Shown here: positions 1 to 9,035 of the stretch, in pieces
Numbering within the stretch: position 1 is the first letter of the stretch
Layout: every line of letters begins with the position of its first letter
Origin: Maioricimonas rarisocia
GTDB taxonomy: Bacteria; Planctomycetota; Planctomycetia; Planctomycetales; Planctomycetaceae
DNA length: 64,000 nucleotides
Direction: 5' to 3'
Assembly (NCBI RefSeq): GCF_007747795.1
Contig: NZ_CP036275.1
Span: 5,634,001-5,698,000, forward strand
Notes under the pieces: generated by a model
The model's input: only the letters and a program-made list of their open reading frames with translations
Told to the model about the DNA's origin: nothing
Database searches by the model: none
Program-made: the position numbers and the translations under genes

Positions 1-111
1 CACCCACGCCGCCACCTGCGCCTCGAACGATTCCCCCAGCAGCAGGAAAGGGACAACCGGGATCAGCAACGCCCCGGCAATCAGCAGCAACGGTCGCAGC
101 AGCCGTTTGAT
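1..111 (-). CDS. N-terminus of a membrane protein (partial, possibly VTT/TVP38-like)
   Basis: This is the first 37 codons of a gene that leaves the window at position 1. The peptide has a short basic start (IKRLLRP), then a strongly hydrophobic stretch ending in VVPFLLLGESFEA, which resembles the N-terminus of TVP38/TMEM64 (VTT-domain) membrane proteins; that assignment is weak because so little is visible. No ATG, GTG or TTG lies in frame just upstream. A purine-rich GGAGAGGGA sits right before an ATC codon at 109-111, so either ATC or the TTG/CTG codons a few residues further in serve as the start. It follows the methyltransferase gene by about 40 bases on the same strand, so the two may be co-transcribed. 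Confidence 0.4.
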   Translation of the reverse strand, partial: MKRLLRPLLLIAGALLIPVVPFLLLGESFEAQVAAWV

Positions 112-151
112 CGTTCCCTCTCCCTGGCAATGAACCGGCCGGCAGTCCCGC

Positions 152-934
152 TCACTTCCGCACCAGAATGTAAACGACATCCTCGGTCGTCGATCGGACC
201 CGTACCGGGTGATCGATCTCGTAACAGAAGTCGTACGTCTCCGCGATCTCCCACGCACCGTTTCGCGTCAGCAGCGACTCCATCTGCGCGGCCGTGTACG
301 TGCGGTAATGCATCTCGTCCCGAATCCGGAAGTGCTGCGTCGGCGTATACACGTCGAACGTCATCCCCAGATGCTCGTCCCGCTTCTTCCGGTCCAGCTT
401 CTTCGACCACATGTACGAGTTGACCGTCAGGTTTCCCCGCCGGGCCGACCAGGCTTCTTCTTCCGATCGGGGACCGCGCGTCGGCGTCAGATGCAGGCCG
501 AGCACGTACAGGCCCCCTTTCGCGACCGCGTCGGCCATGCAGTCGAAGTGCCCCTCGGCAGCTTCCTCCGACGGCAGGTGCCGGAAGCTGTTGATCATGT
601 TGAAGGCGGAATCGTACTTCCTGCGGGTCTTGAAGTCCGACATGTCCCCCACGACGGCCGAGCGGGGAAAGCCGAACCGCTCCAGCCGGTCGTTGCAGAA
701 GTCGACCGCCTTCGGGTTCAGATCGTTGCCCGCCACTTCGTAGCCGCTCTGAGCCAGCTTGATCAGCAGCCGTCCCGTCCCGCAGGCCGGCTCGAACAGC
801 CGCTTGACCGGACGCTGCGCATGCTTCTCGAAGCAGGTCAGCAGAAAGTCGAATTCCGCCTTCCAGTCCGATCCGAAGACCAGGTCGTAGTACTTCGGAA
901 AGTCGTACAGGTTCGCGTCAATCGTCTCGGTCAT
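152..934 (-). CDS. Class I SAM-dependent methyltransferase
   Basis: The 260-residue product has the Rossmann-like methyltransferase core. Motif I is FEPACGTGRLL near residue 47, followed by an acidic residue that would contact the ribose (NDLNPKAVDFC) and a GDMSDF segment for adenine binding. The middle (LHLTPTRGPRSEEEAWSA) and the beta-rich C-terminal half suggest a small-molecule rather than nucleic-acid substrate, but the substrate cannot be read from the sequence. The start is ATG at 934. The family call is secure; the reaction is unknown. Confidence 0.8.
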   Translation of the reverse strand: MTETIDANLYDFPKYYDLVFGSDWKAEFDFLLTCFEKHAQRPVKRLFEPACGTGRLLIKLAQSGYEVAGNDLNPKAVDFCNDRLERFGFPRSAVVGDMSDFKTRRKYDSAFNMINSFRHLPSEEAAEGHFDCMADAVAKGGLYVLGLHLTPTRGPRSEEEAWSARRGNLTVNSYMWSKKLDRKKRDEHLGMTFDVYTPTQHFRIRDEMHYRTYTAAQMESLLTRNGAWEIAETYDFCYEIDHPVRVRSTTEDVVYILVRK

Positions 935-1228
935 CGGTCAGCGAGCGTCCGGCATGAATACGGTGTGGGCGGTCGGCGGCAGGATAACCGATCGACGGCG
1001 GCATGTCCCGGCTTCCGAAAATGAAGATGTCTCCGCAATCACGTCCAATTCCCTCGCTTCCGCTCGCCTGCCGGCCGCTCTGTCTGCTAGACTGAACGCA
1101 TCAACGCCATTTGATGCTGGTTCCCCTTGCGTGGCCAGTTCTGGAACCAGCATTCGGCGTCCCCCACCGGGAATCGCCTCGCCGCCTTCGACGTCCCCCT
1201 GGCGAGTGATTCCCCCAGGAGAGTCACG

Positions 1229-2677
1229 ATGACTGCCTTCAGCCCTGTCCACCCCCGGTTGCCTCGTCGTCATGCACTGCAGGCCGGCAGCATCGGACTG
1301 CTCGGACTTGGCATGAATCATGTGACGGCCCTCCGCGCCGCCGACGCTGTTCCCCAGACCGACGCGCCTCCCGCCCGTTCCGTCATCTACATCTTTCTCT
1401 CCGGCGGACTCGGCCAGCACGACAGCTTCGACATGAAGCCGGACGCACCGGAGGAGATTCGCGGCGAATTCCGCCCCATCTCGACGTCGACGCCCGGCAC
1501 TCAGATCTGCGAACACCTCCCCCGCCTTGCGCAGCGGAGTCACCTCTGGTCGCTGGTCCGCTCGTTGACGCACCCGTACAACGAGCATTCCCAGGGCCAC
1601 ATGGTGATGCTCAGCGGACGCTCGAAACTTCCGCCGACGTTCAACGCTGCCAAACCAACCCCGCTCGACTGGCCCTCAATCGCGGCCATTGCCGGCGACC
1701 AGACCGTTCCGCGGAATAATCTTCCCCCGGCCGTCGCGCTGCCCGAACGGCTCGTGCACCGGACCGGGCGCGTCATTCCCGGCCAGTTCGCCGGTGTCAT
1801 GGGCTCCCGCCGCGACCCATGGTTCATCGAGGCGGCCCCGTTCAACGGCACCACGTACGGCGCGTTTCCCGAATACGAATTCCACCATGCCCGCGGACCG
1901 GAGAACCGGGACGGCCTGAAGTTCCAGGCCCCGAATCTCACACTCCCTGAAGGCCTCGGCCGTAGCCGGGTCGATCGACGCCTCGACCTGCTCCGTCATG
2001 TCGAAGAGCAGCGGGTCGCGCTCGAACAGGCGGCCCCGATCCAGCAGTTCGACCAGTACCGCCAGGCGGCCATCTCGCTGCTGAGCGATCCGAGCGTCCG
2101 CCACGCGTTCGACGTCGTCAATGCCGACGACGACGTCCAGGATCGGTATGGCCGGAACTCGTTCGGCTGGTCACTGCTGATGGCCCGGCGGCTCGTCGAA
2201 GCGGGCGTGAACCTCGTGCAGGTGAATCTCGGCAACAACGAGACGTGGGACACGCATGGCAACGCGTTCCCGCACCTGAAAGACCAGCTCTACCCGCCGA
2301 CCGACCGGGCCCTCGCCGCATTGCTTGACGATCTTCATGAACGGGGAATGCTCGAAAGCACTCTGATCGTGGTGGCAGGCGAGTTCGGCCGCACGCCGAA
2401 AACGTCGCTCCTTCCCCGGCACTATGCCCAGCCGGGTCGCGATCACTGGGGGGGCGTCCAAACTGTCCTGCTCGCTGGCGGCGGTGTGAAAGGAGGACGG
2501 GTCATCGGCTCGTCCGACAAACAGGGGGCCTACCCGGCGGACGATCCCCAGCGGCCGGAAAACCTCGCCGCCACGATCTACCAGGCACTGGGACTCCCTG
2601 CCACAGCAGCCTGGAACGACGATCTCGGCCGGCCGCACCACATCTTTCATGGTGACCCGATCGGCGGACTGACCTGA
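1229..2677 (+). CDS. DUF1501 family protein with twin-arginine leader
   Basis: This is a 482-residue member of the DUF1501 family, a sulfatase/phosphatase-fold group strongly expanded in planctomycetes. The N-terminus carries a twin-arginine type signal (LPRRHALQAGSIGLLGLG), so the protein is probably exported folded. The family landmarks FLSGGLGQHDSFDMKP near residue 56, GEFGRTPK and a GRDHWGG segment near the C-terminus are present. The open frame extends upstream, but ATG at 1229 has an AGGAGAG ribosome-binding site 6 bases before it. DUF1501 genes often sit beside DUF1549/DUF1553 cytochrome-like genes; here it stands alone. The substrate is unknown. Confidence 0.88.
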   Translation: MTAFSPVHPRLPRRHALQAGSIGLLGLGMNHVTALRAADAVPQTDAPPARSVIYIFLSGGLGQHDSFDMKPDAPEEIRGEFRPISTSTPGTQICEHLPRLAQRSHLWSLVRSLTHPYNEHSQGHMVMLSGRSKLPPTFNAAKPTPLDWPSIAAIAGDQTVPRNNLPPAVALPERLVHRTGRVIPGQFAGVMGSRRDPWFIEAAPFNGTTYGAFPEYEFHHARGPENRDGLKFQAPNLTLPEGLGRSRVDRRLDLLRHVEEQRVALEQAAPIQQFDQYRQAAISLLSDPSVRHAFDVVNADDDVQDRYGRNSFGWSLLMARRLVEAGVNLVQVNLGNNETWDTHGNAFPHLKDQLYPPTDRALAALLDDLHERGMLESTLIVVAGEFGRTPKTSLLPRHYAQPGRDHWGGVQTVLLAGGGVKGGRVIGSSDKQGAYPADDPQRPENLAATIYQALGLPATAAWNDDLGRPHHIFHGDPIGGLT

Positions 2678-2882
2678 CCCTCCGGTTTCCCTTTTCGCCC
2701 GCGAACCTGGCCGGGGCTCCGGCAGGGGCGCCACGCCATCTTGCCAGCAATCAGGGGCTCGGGTATAAACTCGGTGCCGGGCTGAACCAGGGATAGAAGG
2801 TGTCCGAATTGAGCGTGCTCCTCGATTCAGATCAGACTTCGGATCTCCGGGTGAGCTGCTCACAACTGCAGGGATCGCGGTC

Positions 2883-3320
2883 ATGAGGGTTCCAGTCCAT
2901 ATCTGGAACGGACCTTCCGAAAGCCTGTATGACGCAGCCACTCGGGAGGCCGATGCGCATAAGTGGATTGTCAGCGAGCAACGCGGTTGCGACGCGGGCT
3001 TCCACGCCTGGTCCGAATGGTGGGACCGCTTCTGGCCGGAATTCTGCCGGCACCGACGACTCGAACATGTCCGCGGCGTTCGTCGCTGGCGGGAGTTCGA
3101 GGACGAGGCGTTTGCCCGATTCTATGATCTGGTGATCACAGGCGACCTGCTGCTGGAACTCATCCTCGACCGGGTCGCCGAGGGGTGGGAAAACCTCGAT
3201 TTCGCCTGCTGGATCAACGACTGGGGCCTGCCCCGGGAACAGGTCTTCGGGATCCTCGAGGTGATCAACATCAACGAGTTCCGCGGCCTCAAGCCGCCGA
3301 GAAAGTGCCGCTGCAACTGA
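2883..3320 (+). CDS. Hypothetical protein, small, cytoplasmic
   Basis: I do not recognise a domain in this 145-residue protein. It is rich in Trp and charged residues (DAGFHAWSEWWDRFWPE near residue 38), has no signal peptide or membrane segment, and ends in a basic, cysteine-containing tail (PPRKCRCN). Its codon usage looks like that of neighbouring genes, and it has no plausible competitor on the other strand, so I take it as real. A weak AGGGATCG sits ahead of the ATG. Directly after it begins the 660-base repeat-rich gap. Confidence 0.6.
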   Translation: MRVPVHIWNGPSESLYDAATREADAHKWIVSEQRGCDAGFHAWSEWWDRFWPEFCRHRRLEHVRGVRRWREFEDEAFARFYDLVITGDLLLELILDRVAEGWENLDFACWINDWGLPREQVFGILEVININEFRGLKPPRKCRCN

Positions 3321-3377
3321 GACTCGAGCGGCTCCTTCAGCACCGACGCTGCAGACAATACCAGCACGAAGCGCCCG

Positions 3378-3448
3378 CGAGTGCATTTCCCGGCAGCCTG
3401 AGCCCCGATGCGCCACCTGCCAGAAAGACAAGTGGGGCAGACATTCCT
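3378..3448. repeat. 71-base direct repeat, copy 1
   Basis: It starts CGAGTGCATTTCCCGG and ends GGGGCAGACATTCCT. It matches 3749-3819 at all but one position (C versus T near the middle). The sequence just before it, CAGCACGAAGCGC, plus its first bases recurs at 13297-13325, so it belongs to a dispersed family. Confidence 0.9.
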
Positions 3449-3748
3449 GTCTGCCTGTGACATCTCTTCTGCCTGCTGACACGCAACGGCGTGACCGGGG
3501 TCAAAACGGGCGCCCGCGAGTGGAGCCCCCGCAACCGCTCATGCTCGACGGCCGGCAACAGCCGGCCCTACAGCGCAGGCGAGCCCCCGAGCGTGAGCTC
3601 GGGGATGACGCAAGTCATGTAGGGTGTGTCACGGCGAACCACCATCCCTGCAGCATTGCGGCAGATGCCTCCCTCATCGAGACGCCCGTGACGCACCATC
3701 CAGGCAATGCGAACACTCGCCGGGTGGCCGGGGTCGCACCGAGCGAAG

Positions 3749-3819
3749 CGAGTGCATTTCCCGGCAGCCTGAGCCCTGATGCGCCACCTGCCAGAAAGAC
3801 AAGTGGGGCAGACATTCCT
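3749..3819. repeat. 71-base direct repeat, copy 2
   Basis: This is a near-perfect second copy of 3378-3448 in the same orientation, 371 bases downstream. The flanking bases differ between the copies, so the unit ends are fairly sharp. No flanking target duplication or terminal inverted repeat is obvious. Confidence 0.9.
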
Positions 3820-3983
3820 CTCCGCCCGTCACGCCGCTTTTGCTCGACAGCCGGTTGGAACCGGCCCTCGGGACTGGCGTGTCGGGGGAACTCGCTGGCG
3901 TTTCGTGCTGGTATGGAGCGGCACGCCCGCCACCCGTGGCCGGTGGCTTTGCTCACGCCTCCCGTCTCGAGCCTCACGCCTGC

Positions 3984-5567
3984 CTAGTGCCGGAAGTGCC
4001 GGCGGCCCGTGAACAGCATCGCGATATCATTCTCGTTGCAGGCCGTGATCACTTCTTCGTCGCCGCGGGAACCACCCGGCTGAATCGCGGCCCGCACGCC
4101 TGCCTTCGCCGCCTCGTCGATGCCGTCACGGAACGGGAAGAACGCATCCGAGGCGATCACCGCTCCGTGGGCCCGGTCGCCTGCCTTGAATGCGGCGATG
4201 AACGACGAGTCGAGTCGGCTCATCTGGCCGGCACCGACGCCGATCACCATGCCACCCTTGGCGAGCACGATGGCGTTCGACTTCACGTGTTTGCAGACCT
4301 TCCACGCGAAGTCGAGGTCGCGGTGTTCTTCCTCGCTGGGGGAGCGCTTCGTGACGGACTTCCATTCGCCGATCGGCTCGGCCTGGTCGTCCCGTTCCTG
4401 CACGAGCAGTCCGCCGGAAACCGTCCGGAAGTCGATCGCGCTCACCCGGTCGAGCATGGCGGGGCACTCCATCAGCCGGACGTTCGACTTCCACTTCGGC
4501 TTCGTGGTGAGCAACTCGAACGCTTCTTCGTCGTAGCCGGGAGCGATAATCGCTTCGATGAAGCGGCCTGGTTCGCACAGGCTCTCGGCCGTTTCGGCAT
4601 CGAGGGGGCGGTTGAAACCGAGGATCGAACCGAAGGCGCTGACCGGGTCTCCGGCGTACGCCTTCTCGAAGGCTTCCTTCTGCGTCGAAGCGATGCCGCA
4701 GCCGCACGGGTTGGTGTGCTTGATGACGACGGCGGCCGGCTCCGAAAACTCACGGGCGATCGCGAGAGCCGCGTCGAGGTCGAGCAGGTTGTTGTACGAC
4801 AGTTCCTTGCCGTTGAGCTGCTTTGCCGAGGCGAGTGTCCCCCCGGCTGGTGCCCCTTCGACGTAGAAGGCGGCCGCCTGGTGCGGATTCTCGCCGTAGC
4901 GAAGCGTGCTGCGACGCTGGTACGAAGGCGTGAGAGTCTGGGGGAAACGGGCGTCGGCTTCTTCCGCATCCGTTTCTTCGATCGAGGCAAACCAGCTGGC
5001 GATGGCCGTGTCGTAGCGGGCCGTCATGTCGAAGGCGGCGCGGGCCAGATCGCGACGGAGACCGGCATCGAGCGGACCCGCCTTGAGCGAGTCGAGGACG
5101 CGGTCGTACTGGTCCGGCCGGGTGACGACGCCGACGTACGCGTGATTCTTCGCTGCCGAGCGAATCATGCTCGGTCCGCCGATGTCGATGTTTTCGATCG
5201 CTTCGGGAATGGTGACCCCTTCGCGGGCAACGGTCTGTTCGAACGGATACAGGTTGCAAACGACCAGCTCGAAGGGAACGATGCCATGTTCGGCGATGGC
5301 GGCGGCATCGTCAGCGAGATCCGGGCGGCCGAGGATCGCTCCGTGGATCTTCGGGTGCAGCGTTTTGACGCGGCCCTCCATGATCTCGGGGAAGCCGGTG
5401 TAGTCCGAGACGTCAATGACGCTCAGTCCCGCCTCCTTGAGGAAGCGGCTGGTGCCACCGGTCGAAAGGATCTCGAACCCCAGTTCGGCCAGGCCGCGGG
5501 CGAATTCCGCCAGACCGGTCTTGTCACTGACGCTCACGAGGGCCCGACGCGTGGCTGCTTCGCTCAT
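3984..5567 (-). CDS. purH: Bifunctional AICAR transformylase / IMP cyclohydrolase
   Basis: PurH performs the last two steps of purine synthesis, formylating AICAR with 10-formyl-tetrahydrofolate and closing the ring to IMP. The 527-residue length is what the family has. The N-terminal cyclohydrolase (MGS-like) domain shows ALVSVSDKTGL at the start, STGGTSRFL and EGRVKTLHPKIHG; the C-terminal transformylase domain carries VIKHTNPCGCG. The start is ATG at 5567. It is divergent from the dehydrogenase gene at 5696, with about 130 bases between them for both promoters. Confidence 0.97.
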   Translation of the reverse strand: MSEAATRRALVSVSDKTGLAEFARGLAELGFEILSTGGTSRFLKEAGLSVIDVSDYTGFPEIMEGRVKTLHPKIHGAILGRPDLADDAAAIAEHGIVPFELVVCNLYPFEQTVAREGVTIPEAIENIDIGGPSMIRSAAKNHAYVGVVTRPDQYDRVLDSLKAGPLDAGLRRDLARAAFDMTARYDTAIASWFASIEETDAEEADARFPQTLTPSYQRRSTLRYGENPHQAAAFYVEGAPAGGTLASAKQLNGKELSYNNLLDLDAALAIAREFSEPAAVVIKHTNPCGCGIASTQKEAFEKAYAGDPVSAFGSILGFNRPLDAETAESLCEPGRFIEAIIAPGYDEEAFELLTTKPKWKSNVRLMECPAMLDRVSAIDFRTVSGGLLVQERDDQAEPIGEWKSVTKRSPSEEEHRDLDFAWKVCKHVKSNAIVLAKGGMVIGVGAGQMSRLDSSFIAAFKAGDRAHGAVIASDAFFPFRDGIDEAAKAGVRAAIQPGGSRGDEEVITACNENDIAMLFTGRRHFRH

Positions 5568-5695
5568 CTCACTTTGCTCGACTGGTTTGAGGCGCTATGC
5601 TGGCGGCTTGCGGCAGCGAATCTACAGGAGCGTTCGCGCCCGGTCAAATCCCTCCCTCGACTTCCTGCCACGCCCGAACAATTGCACGGCCCGCC

Positions 5696-6640
5696 ATGAA
5701 CCGATTCACTATTCTGGGAGATCAGCTCCCCCCGCATCTCGTCGAACTGCTCGGTGACGACGTGGACGTCCTTCCCTGGACCGACAGCCCTGACGAGGAC
5801 ACGGCCCGGGACGTCGTGGGAATCGTGACCTACGGGCATCCACGGGTCGACGGGCCGCTGCTGGACCGATTCCCGAACGTGCGGATCGTCAGCAATCACG
5901 GCGTCGGCGTCGATCATATCGATGTGGCCGCGGCAGGCCAGCGGGGAATTCCCGTTGGCAATACGCCCGGATGCCTGGACCGGTCGACGGCGGACATGAC
6001 GATGGCGCTGCTGCTGGCGGCTGCCCGGAACGTCGTGACCGGCGACGAGTATGCCCGCAGTCCGGAGTTCACGCAGTACGACCCGTCGATTTTGATTGGC
6101 CACGAGGTGAGCGGCGCGACGCTGGGGATCATCGGCATGGGGCGGATCGGTCAGCATGTCGCCCGGCGAGCAAAAGCCTTCGATATGAAGGTGATCTACT
6201 ACAACCGGAACCCGAATGCAGCCGCGGAAGAGGCTCTCGGGGTCGAGTACGCGGCCCTGTTCGAGATCCTCGAGACGAGTGACTTCGTGTCGCTCAACTG
6301 CCCGCTGACACCGGAGACGGAGGGACTGATCGGCGACGAGGAATTCGAGCTGATGAAGTCCAGCGCCATCCTCATCAACATGGCTCGCGGACCGGTGGTG
6401 GATACGGATGCCCTGTATCGGGCGCTGACGACCGGTCAGATTGCCGCCGCGGCGGTGGATGTGACCGATCCGGAGCCGCTGCCGCGGGATCATCCGCTGC
6501 TGGGGCTGAAGAATCTGGTCATCACGCCGCACCTGGGGAGTGCATCAAACCGGACGCGTCGTCGGATGCTGGAGCTGACTGCGGAGAATCTGCGGGCGGG
6601 TCTGCTGGGACATCCGCTGCCGCATCGTGTGGAGGGGTAG
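5696..6640 (+). CDS. D-isomer-specific 2-hydroxyacid dehydrogenase (glyoxylate/hydroxypyruvate reductase-like)
   Basis: This 314-residue NAD(P)-dependent dehydrogenase probably reduces a 2-ketoacid such as glyoxylate or hydroxypyruvate. The Rossmann glycine motif is GIIGMGRIG near residue 144. The catalytic Arg lies in NMARGPVVD, the Glu in DPEPLP and the His in TPHLGSA, all in canonical order. The frame is open upstream, but the ATG at 5696 begins the conserved protein and avoids an unlikely leader. The exact substrate cannot be set from the sequence. Confidence 0.9.
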   Translation: MNRFTILGDQLPPHLVELLGDDVDVLPWTDSPDEDTARDVVGIVTYGHPRVDGPLLDRFPNVRIVSNHGVGVDHIDVAAAGQRGIPVGNTPGCLDRSTADMTMALLLAAARNVVTGDEYARSPEFTQYDPSILIGHEVSGATLGIIGMGRIGQHVARRAKAFDMKVIYYNRNPNAAAEEALGVEYAALFEILETSDFVSLNCPLTPETEGLIGDEEFELMKSSAILINMARGPVVDTDALYRALTTGQIAAAAVDVTDPEPLPRDHPLLGLKNLVITPHLGSASNRTRRRMLELTAENLRAGLLGHPLPHRVEG

Positions 6641-6905
6641 AGGCGGCTGTTTGCCGGCCGTCGAACTTCAGGTGTCGGCCGGATCAATCCGGCCCTACAG
6701 CGCTCACACCAGCCACCGCCACCCGTTCGGGGTGACCCGTGAATTCGGTCATCACTCGACTCTCGCACTGGCGGAGCAAGCCGCCAGTGGCACCCTGTTG
6801 GAAGCGTAGGGCCGGCTATTGCCGGCCGTCGAACTTCAGGTGTCGGCCGGATCAATCCGGCCCTACAGGGCTCGCACCAGCCGCGGCCACTCCCGCCTGT
6901 GCCAA
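6641..6905. repeat. Intergenic pair of palindromic direct repeats
   Basis: This gap holds a roughly 63-base unit twice, at about 6651-6713 and 6819-6881. Each starts TTGCCGGCCGTCGAACTTC and contains GGCCGGATCAATCCGGCC, a hairpin-forming palindrome. They lie between convergent genes (dehydrogenase and yidC), so the hairpins could act as transcription barriers. Related interrupted palindromes occur at about 3548, 3841, 13163 and 43420. Confidence 0.85.
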
Positions 6906-9035
6906 CTACCGCTTCGAGCGTTTCCGCTTCTTGCCGCCCTTCTGAGCAGGGCCACGCGAGCCGGCTCCGCGGGAGGCATTGCCCGAACTGACGCTTCCGG
7001 CCGGCTGTTTGGCCTGGTCGGCCGCTTCCAGCAGACGTTCGAGCAGGCCCGGCTTGCGGGGCTCGTCCGTAGTCTCTTTGTCCGCCTTGCTGTCAGCAGC
7101 GGGCTCGGGCGTCTTCGGTGCCGGGCCGAACTTCTCGAGCAGCTTCCGTTCGGCGATGCCCCAGCTGGACGACGCGATGAAGTAGATGCAGAGGCCGGCC
7201 GGCACGCGGTAAAAGAGTGCGCCGAAGAAGACCATCATGTAGTTCATCATCTTCTGCTGCAGTTCCTGCTCCTCCGTCGTCGGAGGTGGCATGAACATCT
7301 TCTGCTGCACCAGGAAGAGTCCGACGGTGATGATCGGCAGCACGTTGAACTCGGTCCAGCCCAGGAACGGCACCGTGAAGCCGAGCGGGAACAATGCGTC
7401 CGGAGCAGCCAGGTTGTCGATCCACAGGAAGCGTGCCATGCGGAGATCGACGGCGTTGTACAGGGCGTTGTACAGACCGATGAAGATCGGCAGCTGCAGC
7501 AGGGCCGGCAGACAGCCGGAGAGCGGGTGGTAGTTGTGCTTGCGAAACAGCTCACCCTGTTCCTTGAGGAACTTCTCGGGCTCGTTGGTGTACTTCTTCT
7601 TGAGTTCCTGCAGCTTGGGCTGAATCTCCTTCATCTTCTGGGCGCCCAGCGCCTGTTTGCGGGAGATCGGGAACATCGCTCCGCGGACGATGACCGTCAG
7701 CAGGATGATGGAGAGGGCGTAGGGCAGATAGAACTGGTAATGGAAGAAGTTCATCAGCTTGAGCATTGCCACGCTGATGAAGGGGAACCAGCCGAACGTG
7801 ATGATGCTGTCCGCTCCGAACGGTTCGAGCAGTCGCGTTCGTTTCGGGCCGAGGAAAACCTCGAAGGTGTCGGTGACCGCTTCGCCATCGGCCAGCTCGA
7901 TGGGCCGCGACGTCAACACCACGCTGATATCGCTCCGTTCCTGCTTGCCCGCCCTGTTGACGAGGATGGGGCGTGCTTCGACGAAGTACTGGTCGGCAAC
8001 GCCGTCACCGTCGGAATCGGCGAGCTGATCGCCACCCGGCAGAATGAGCGCGGCGAAGTACTGAACATCAACGCCGATGTACCGAAGCGGATCGCGCCAG
8101 GCATCGATCGCAGTCGGGTCGTTGTTGGCGCGGGCTTCGGCCGTCTGATCGACCACCTCATCGGCCGTCAGCGAAATGGCCGTGACGTCCTCAGGATCGC
8201 GACTGTCTTCGAGAGCGCCGACCTTCACCTCGATGAAGGTTCGGGCGTTTTCGGCATTTTCGAGCGGCAGGCCGACCGGCCCCTGCAGGTCGTACGAAGC
8301 CTGAGCCCGATCGCCGGTGCGGTTTTCGATCGTGAGGTCGAAGTTGAGCAGGTATCCCTGCGGGTCGGCGTCGCGGGTCCCTGAATCCCCCTTCGCGAGC
8401 GAGTACTTCTTACGGACGATCCATTTGCCGTCCGGCGTCGGGTACTCGAATGCGACCGAGTCCTCGGCGAGCGAGTCTTCGACGATATTCCAGTCGACGG
8501 TTTCGAGCGAGAGCCCGTGCTTTGCGAGCTGGGCGTCGATTTGCGGGATGGCGGTGGCGAGCGTCCGTCGGGACGTGCCGGAGTTATTGCCGACGACATT
8601 GAGCGGGCCCTGATCGCCGTCCAGCGTGCGGTAGCGGGGATCGTTGAGCTGGGCCGTCTCGATCGCGGCCCCTTCGGTCGTGAGGACGACCTGCATGTAG
8701 TAGCCGGATTCCGGGTCGAGCGATCCGAGTTTGACTGTCTCGCGGGGGAACTCGGCAACAGCGTCATCAGCCGCGTCGACGGCGGGCGATTCTTCGGCGG
8801 GCGTGTCGTCGGACGGATCGCCGTCAGCGACCTGTTCGTCCGGCTTCTCGCCGTTCTCACCGGCAGCCTCGCCGTCGGGGACATCGGCGGCCGGGGCGTC
8901 ATCGAGATTGTCGGCGGCCTGCTGAGGTGCGGGACGCTGGGCCATCTGGGGGAAGAGCATCGGAGCGACGCGCATCCAGCCGAAAACAATGGCCGTGGAG
9001 ACGACGATGAACAGGATGTACCGTCGCTGTTCCAT
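6906..9035 (-). CDS. yidC: Membrane protein insertase YidC
   Basis: YidC inserts membrane proteins into the inner membrane alone or with SecYEG. The 709-residue protein starts with the typical N-terminal membrane anchor (MEQRRYILFIVV). A long acidic, low-complexity segment follows, then a large periplasmic beta domain (about residues 90-410), and the C-terminal five-helix insertase core begins near FISVAMLKLMNFFH. The tail is highly basic (GGKKRKRSKR), as expected for ribosome contact. It is longer than the E. coli protein because of the acidic insertion. The usual neighbours rpmH and rnpA are not beside it. Confidence 0.96.
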   Translation of the reverse strand: MEQRRYILFIVVSTAIVFGWMRVAPMLFPQMAQRPAPQQAADNLDDAPAADVPDGEAAGENGEKPDEQVADGDPSDDTPAEESPAVDAADDAVAEFPRETVKLGSLDPESGYYMQVVLTTEGAAIETAQLNDPRYRTLDGDQGPLNVVGNNSGTSRRTLATAIPQIDAQLAKHGLSLETVDWNIVEDSLAEDSVAFEYPTPDGKWIVRKKYSLAKGDSGTRDADPQGYLLNFDLTIENRTGDRAQASYDLQGPVGLPLENAENARTFIEVKVGALEDSRDPEDVTAISLTADEVVDQTAEARANNDPTAIDAWRDPLRYIGVDVQYFAALILPGGDQLADSDGDGVADQYFVEARPILVNRAGKQERSDISVVLTSRPIELADGEAVTDTFEVFLGPKRTRLLEPFGADSIITFGWFPFISVAMLKLMNFFHYQFYLPYALSIILLTVIVRGAMFPISRKQALGAQKMKEIQPKLQELKKKYTNEPEKFLKEQGELFRKHNYHPLSGCLPALLQLPIFIGLYNALYNAVDLRMARFLWIDNLAAPDALFPLGFTVPFLGWTEFNVLPIITVGLFLVQQKMFMPPPTTEEQELQQKMMNYMMVFFGALFYRVPAGLCIYFIASSSWGIAERKLLEKFGPAPKTPEPAADSKADKETTDEPRKPGLLERLLEAADQAKQPAGSVSSGNASRGAGSRGPAQKGGKKRKRSKR

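Larger units (their letters stand above)
3321..3983. repeat. Gene-free, repeat-rich gap
   Basis: This 663-base interval separates the hypothetical gene from the 3' end of purH. It holds two 71-base direct repeats (3378-3448 and 3749-3819, one mismatch) and two copies of a GCCGGC-rich interrupted palindrome (about 3548-3572 and 3841-3870). Open frames here run through the repeats and have no coding features, so I call no gene. It may act as the shared 3' region of the two convergent flanking genes. Confidence 0.75.

Noticed and set aside
2787-2886. Tiny frame from a GTG just before the hypothetical gene at 2883
   Set aside because: About 28 codons with no ribosome-binding site or recognisable feature; possible leader peptide but unsupported.
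3321-3983. Several frames of 70-180 codons in the repeat-rich gap
   Set aside because: They run through direct repeats and palindromes, and the same spurious peptides recur wherever the repeats occur.
3840-5699. Long plus-strand open frame opposite purH
   Set aside because: It is the antisense shadow of purH; its sequence is Arg/Gly/Val-rich and has no family features, whereas purH is clear.
6651-6881. CRISPR-like pair of repeats
   Set aside because: Only two units of about 63 bases with a long spacer and internal palindromes, no regular array and no cas gene nearby.
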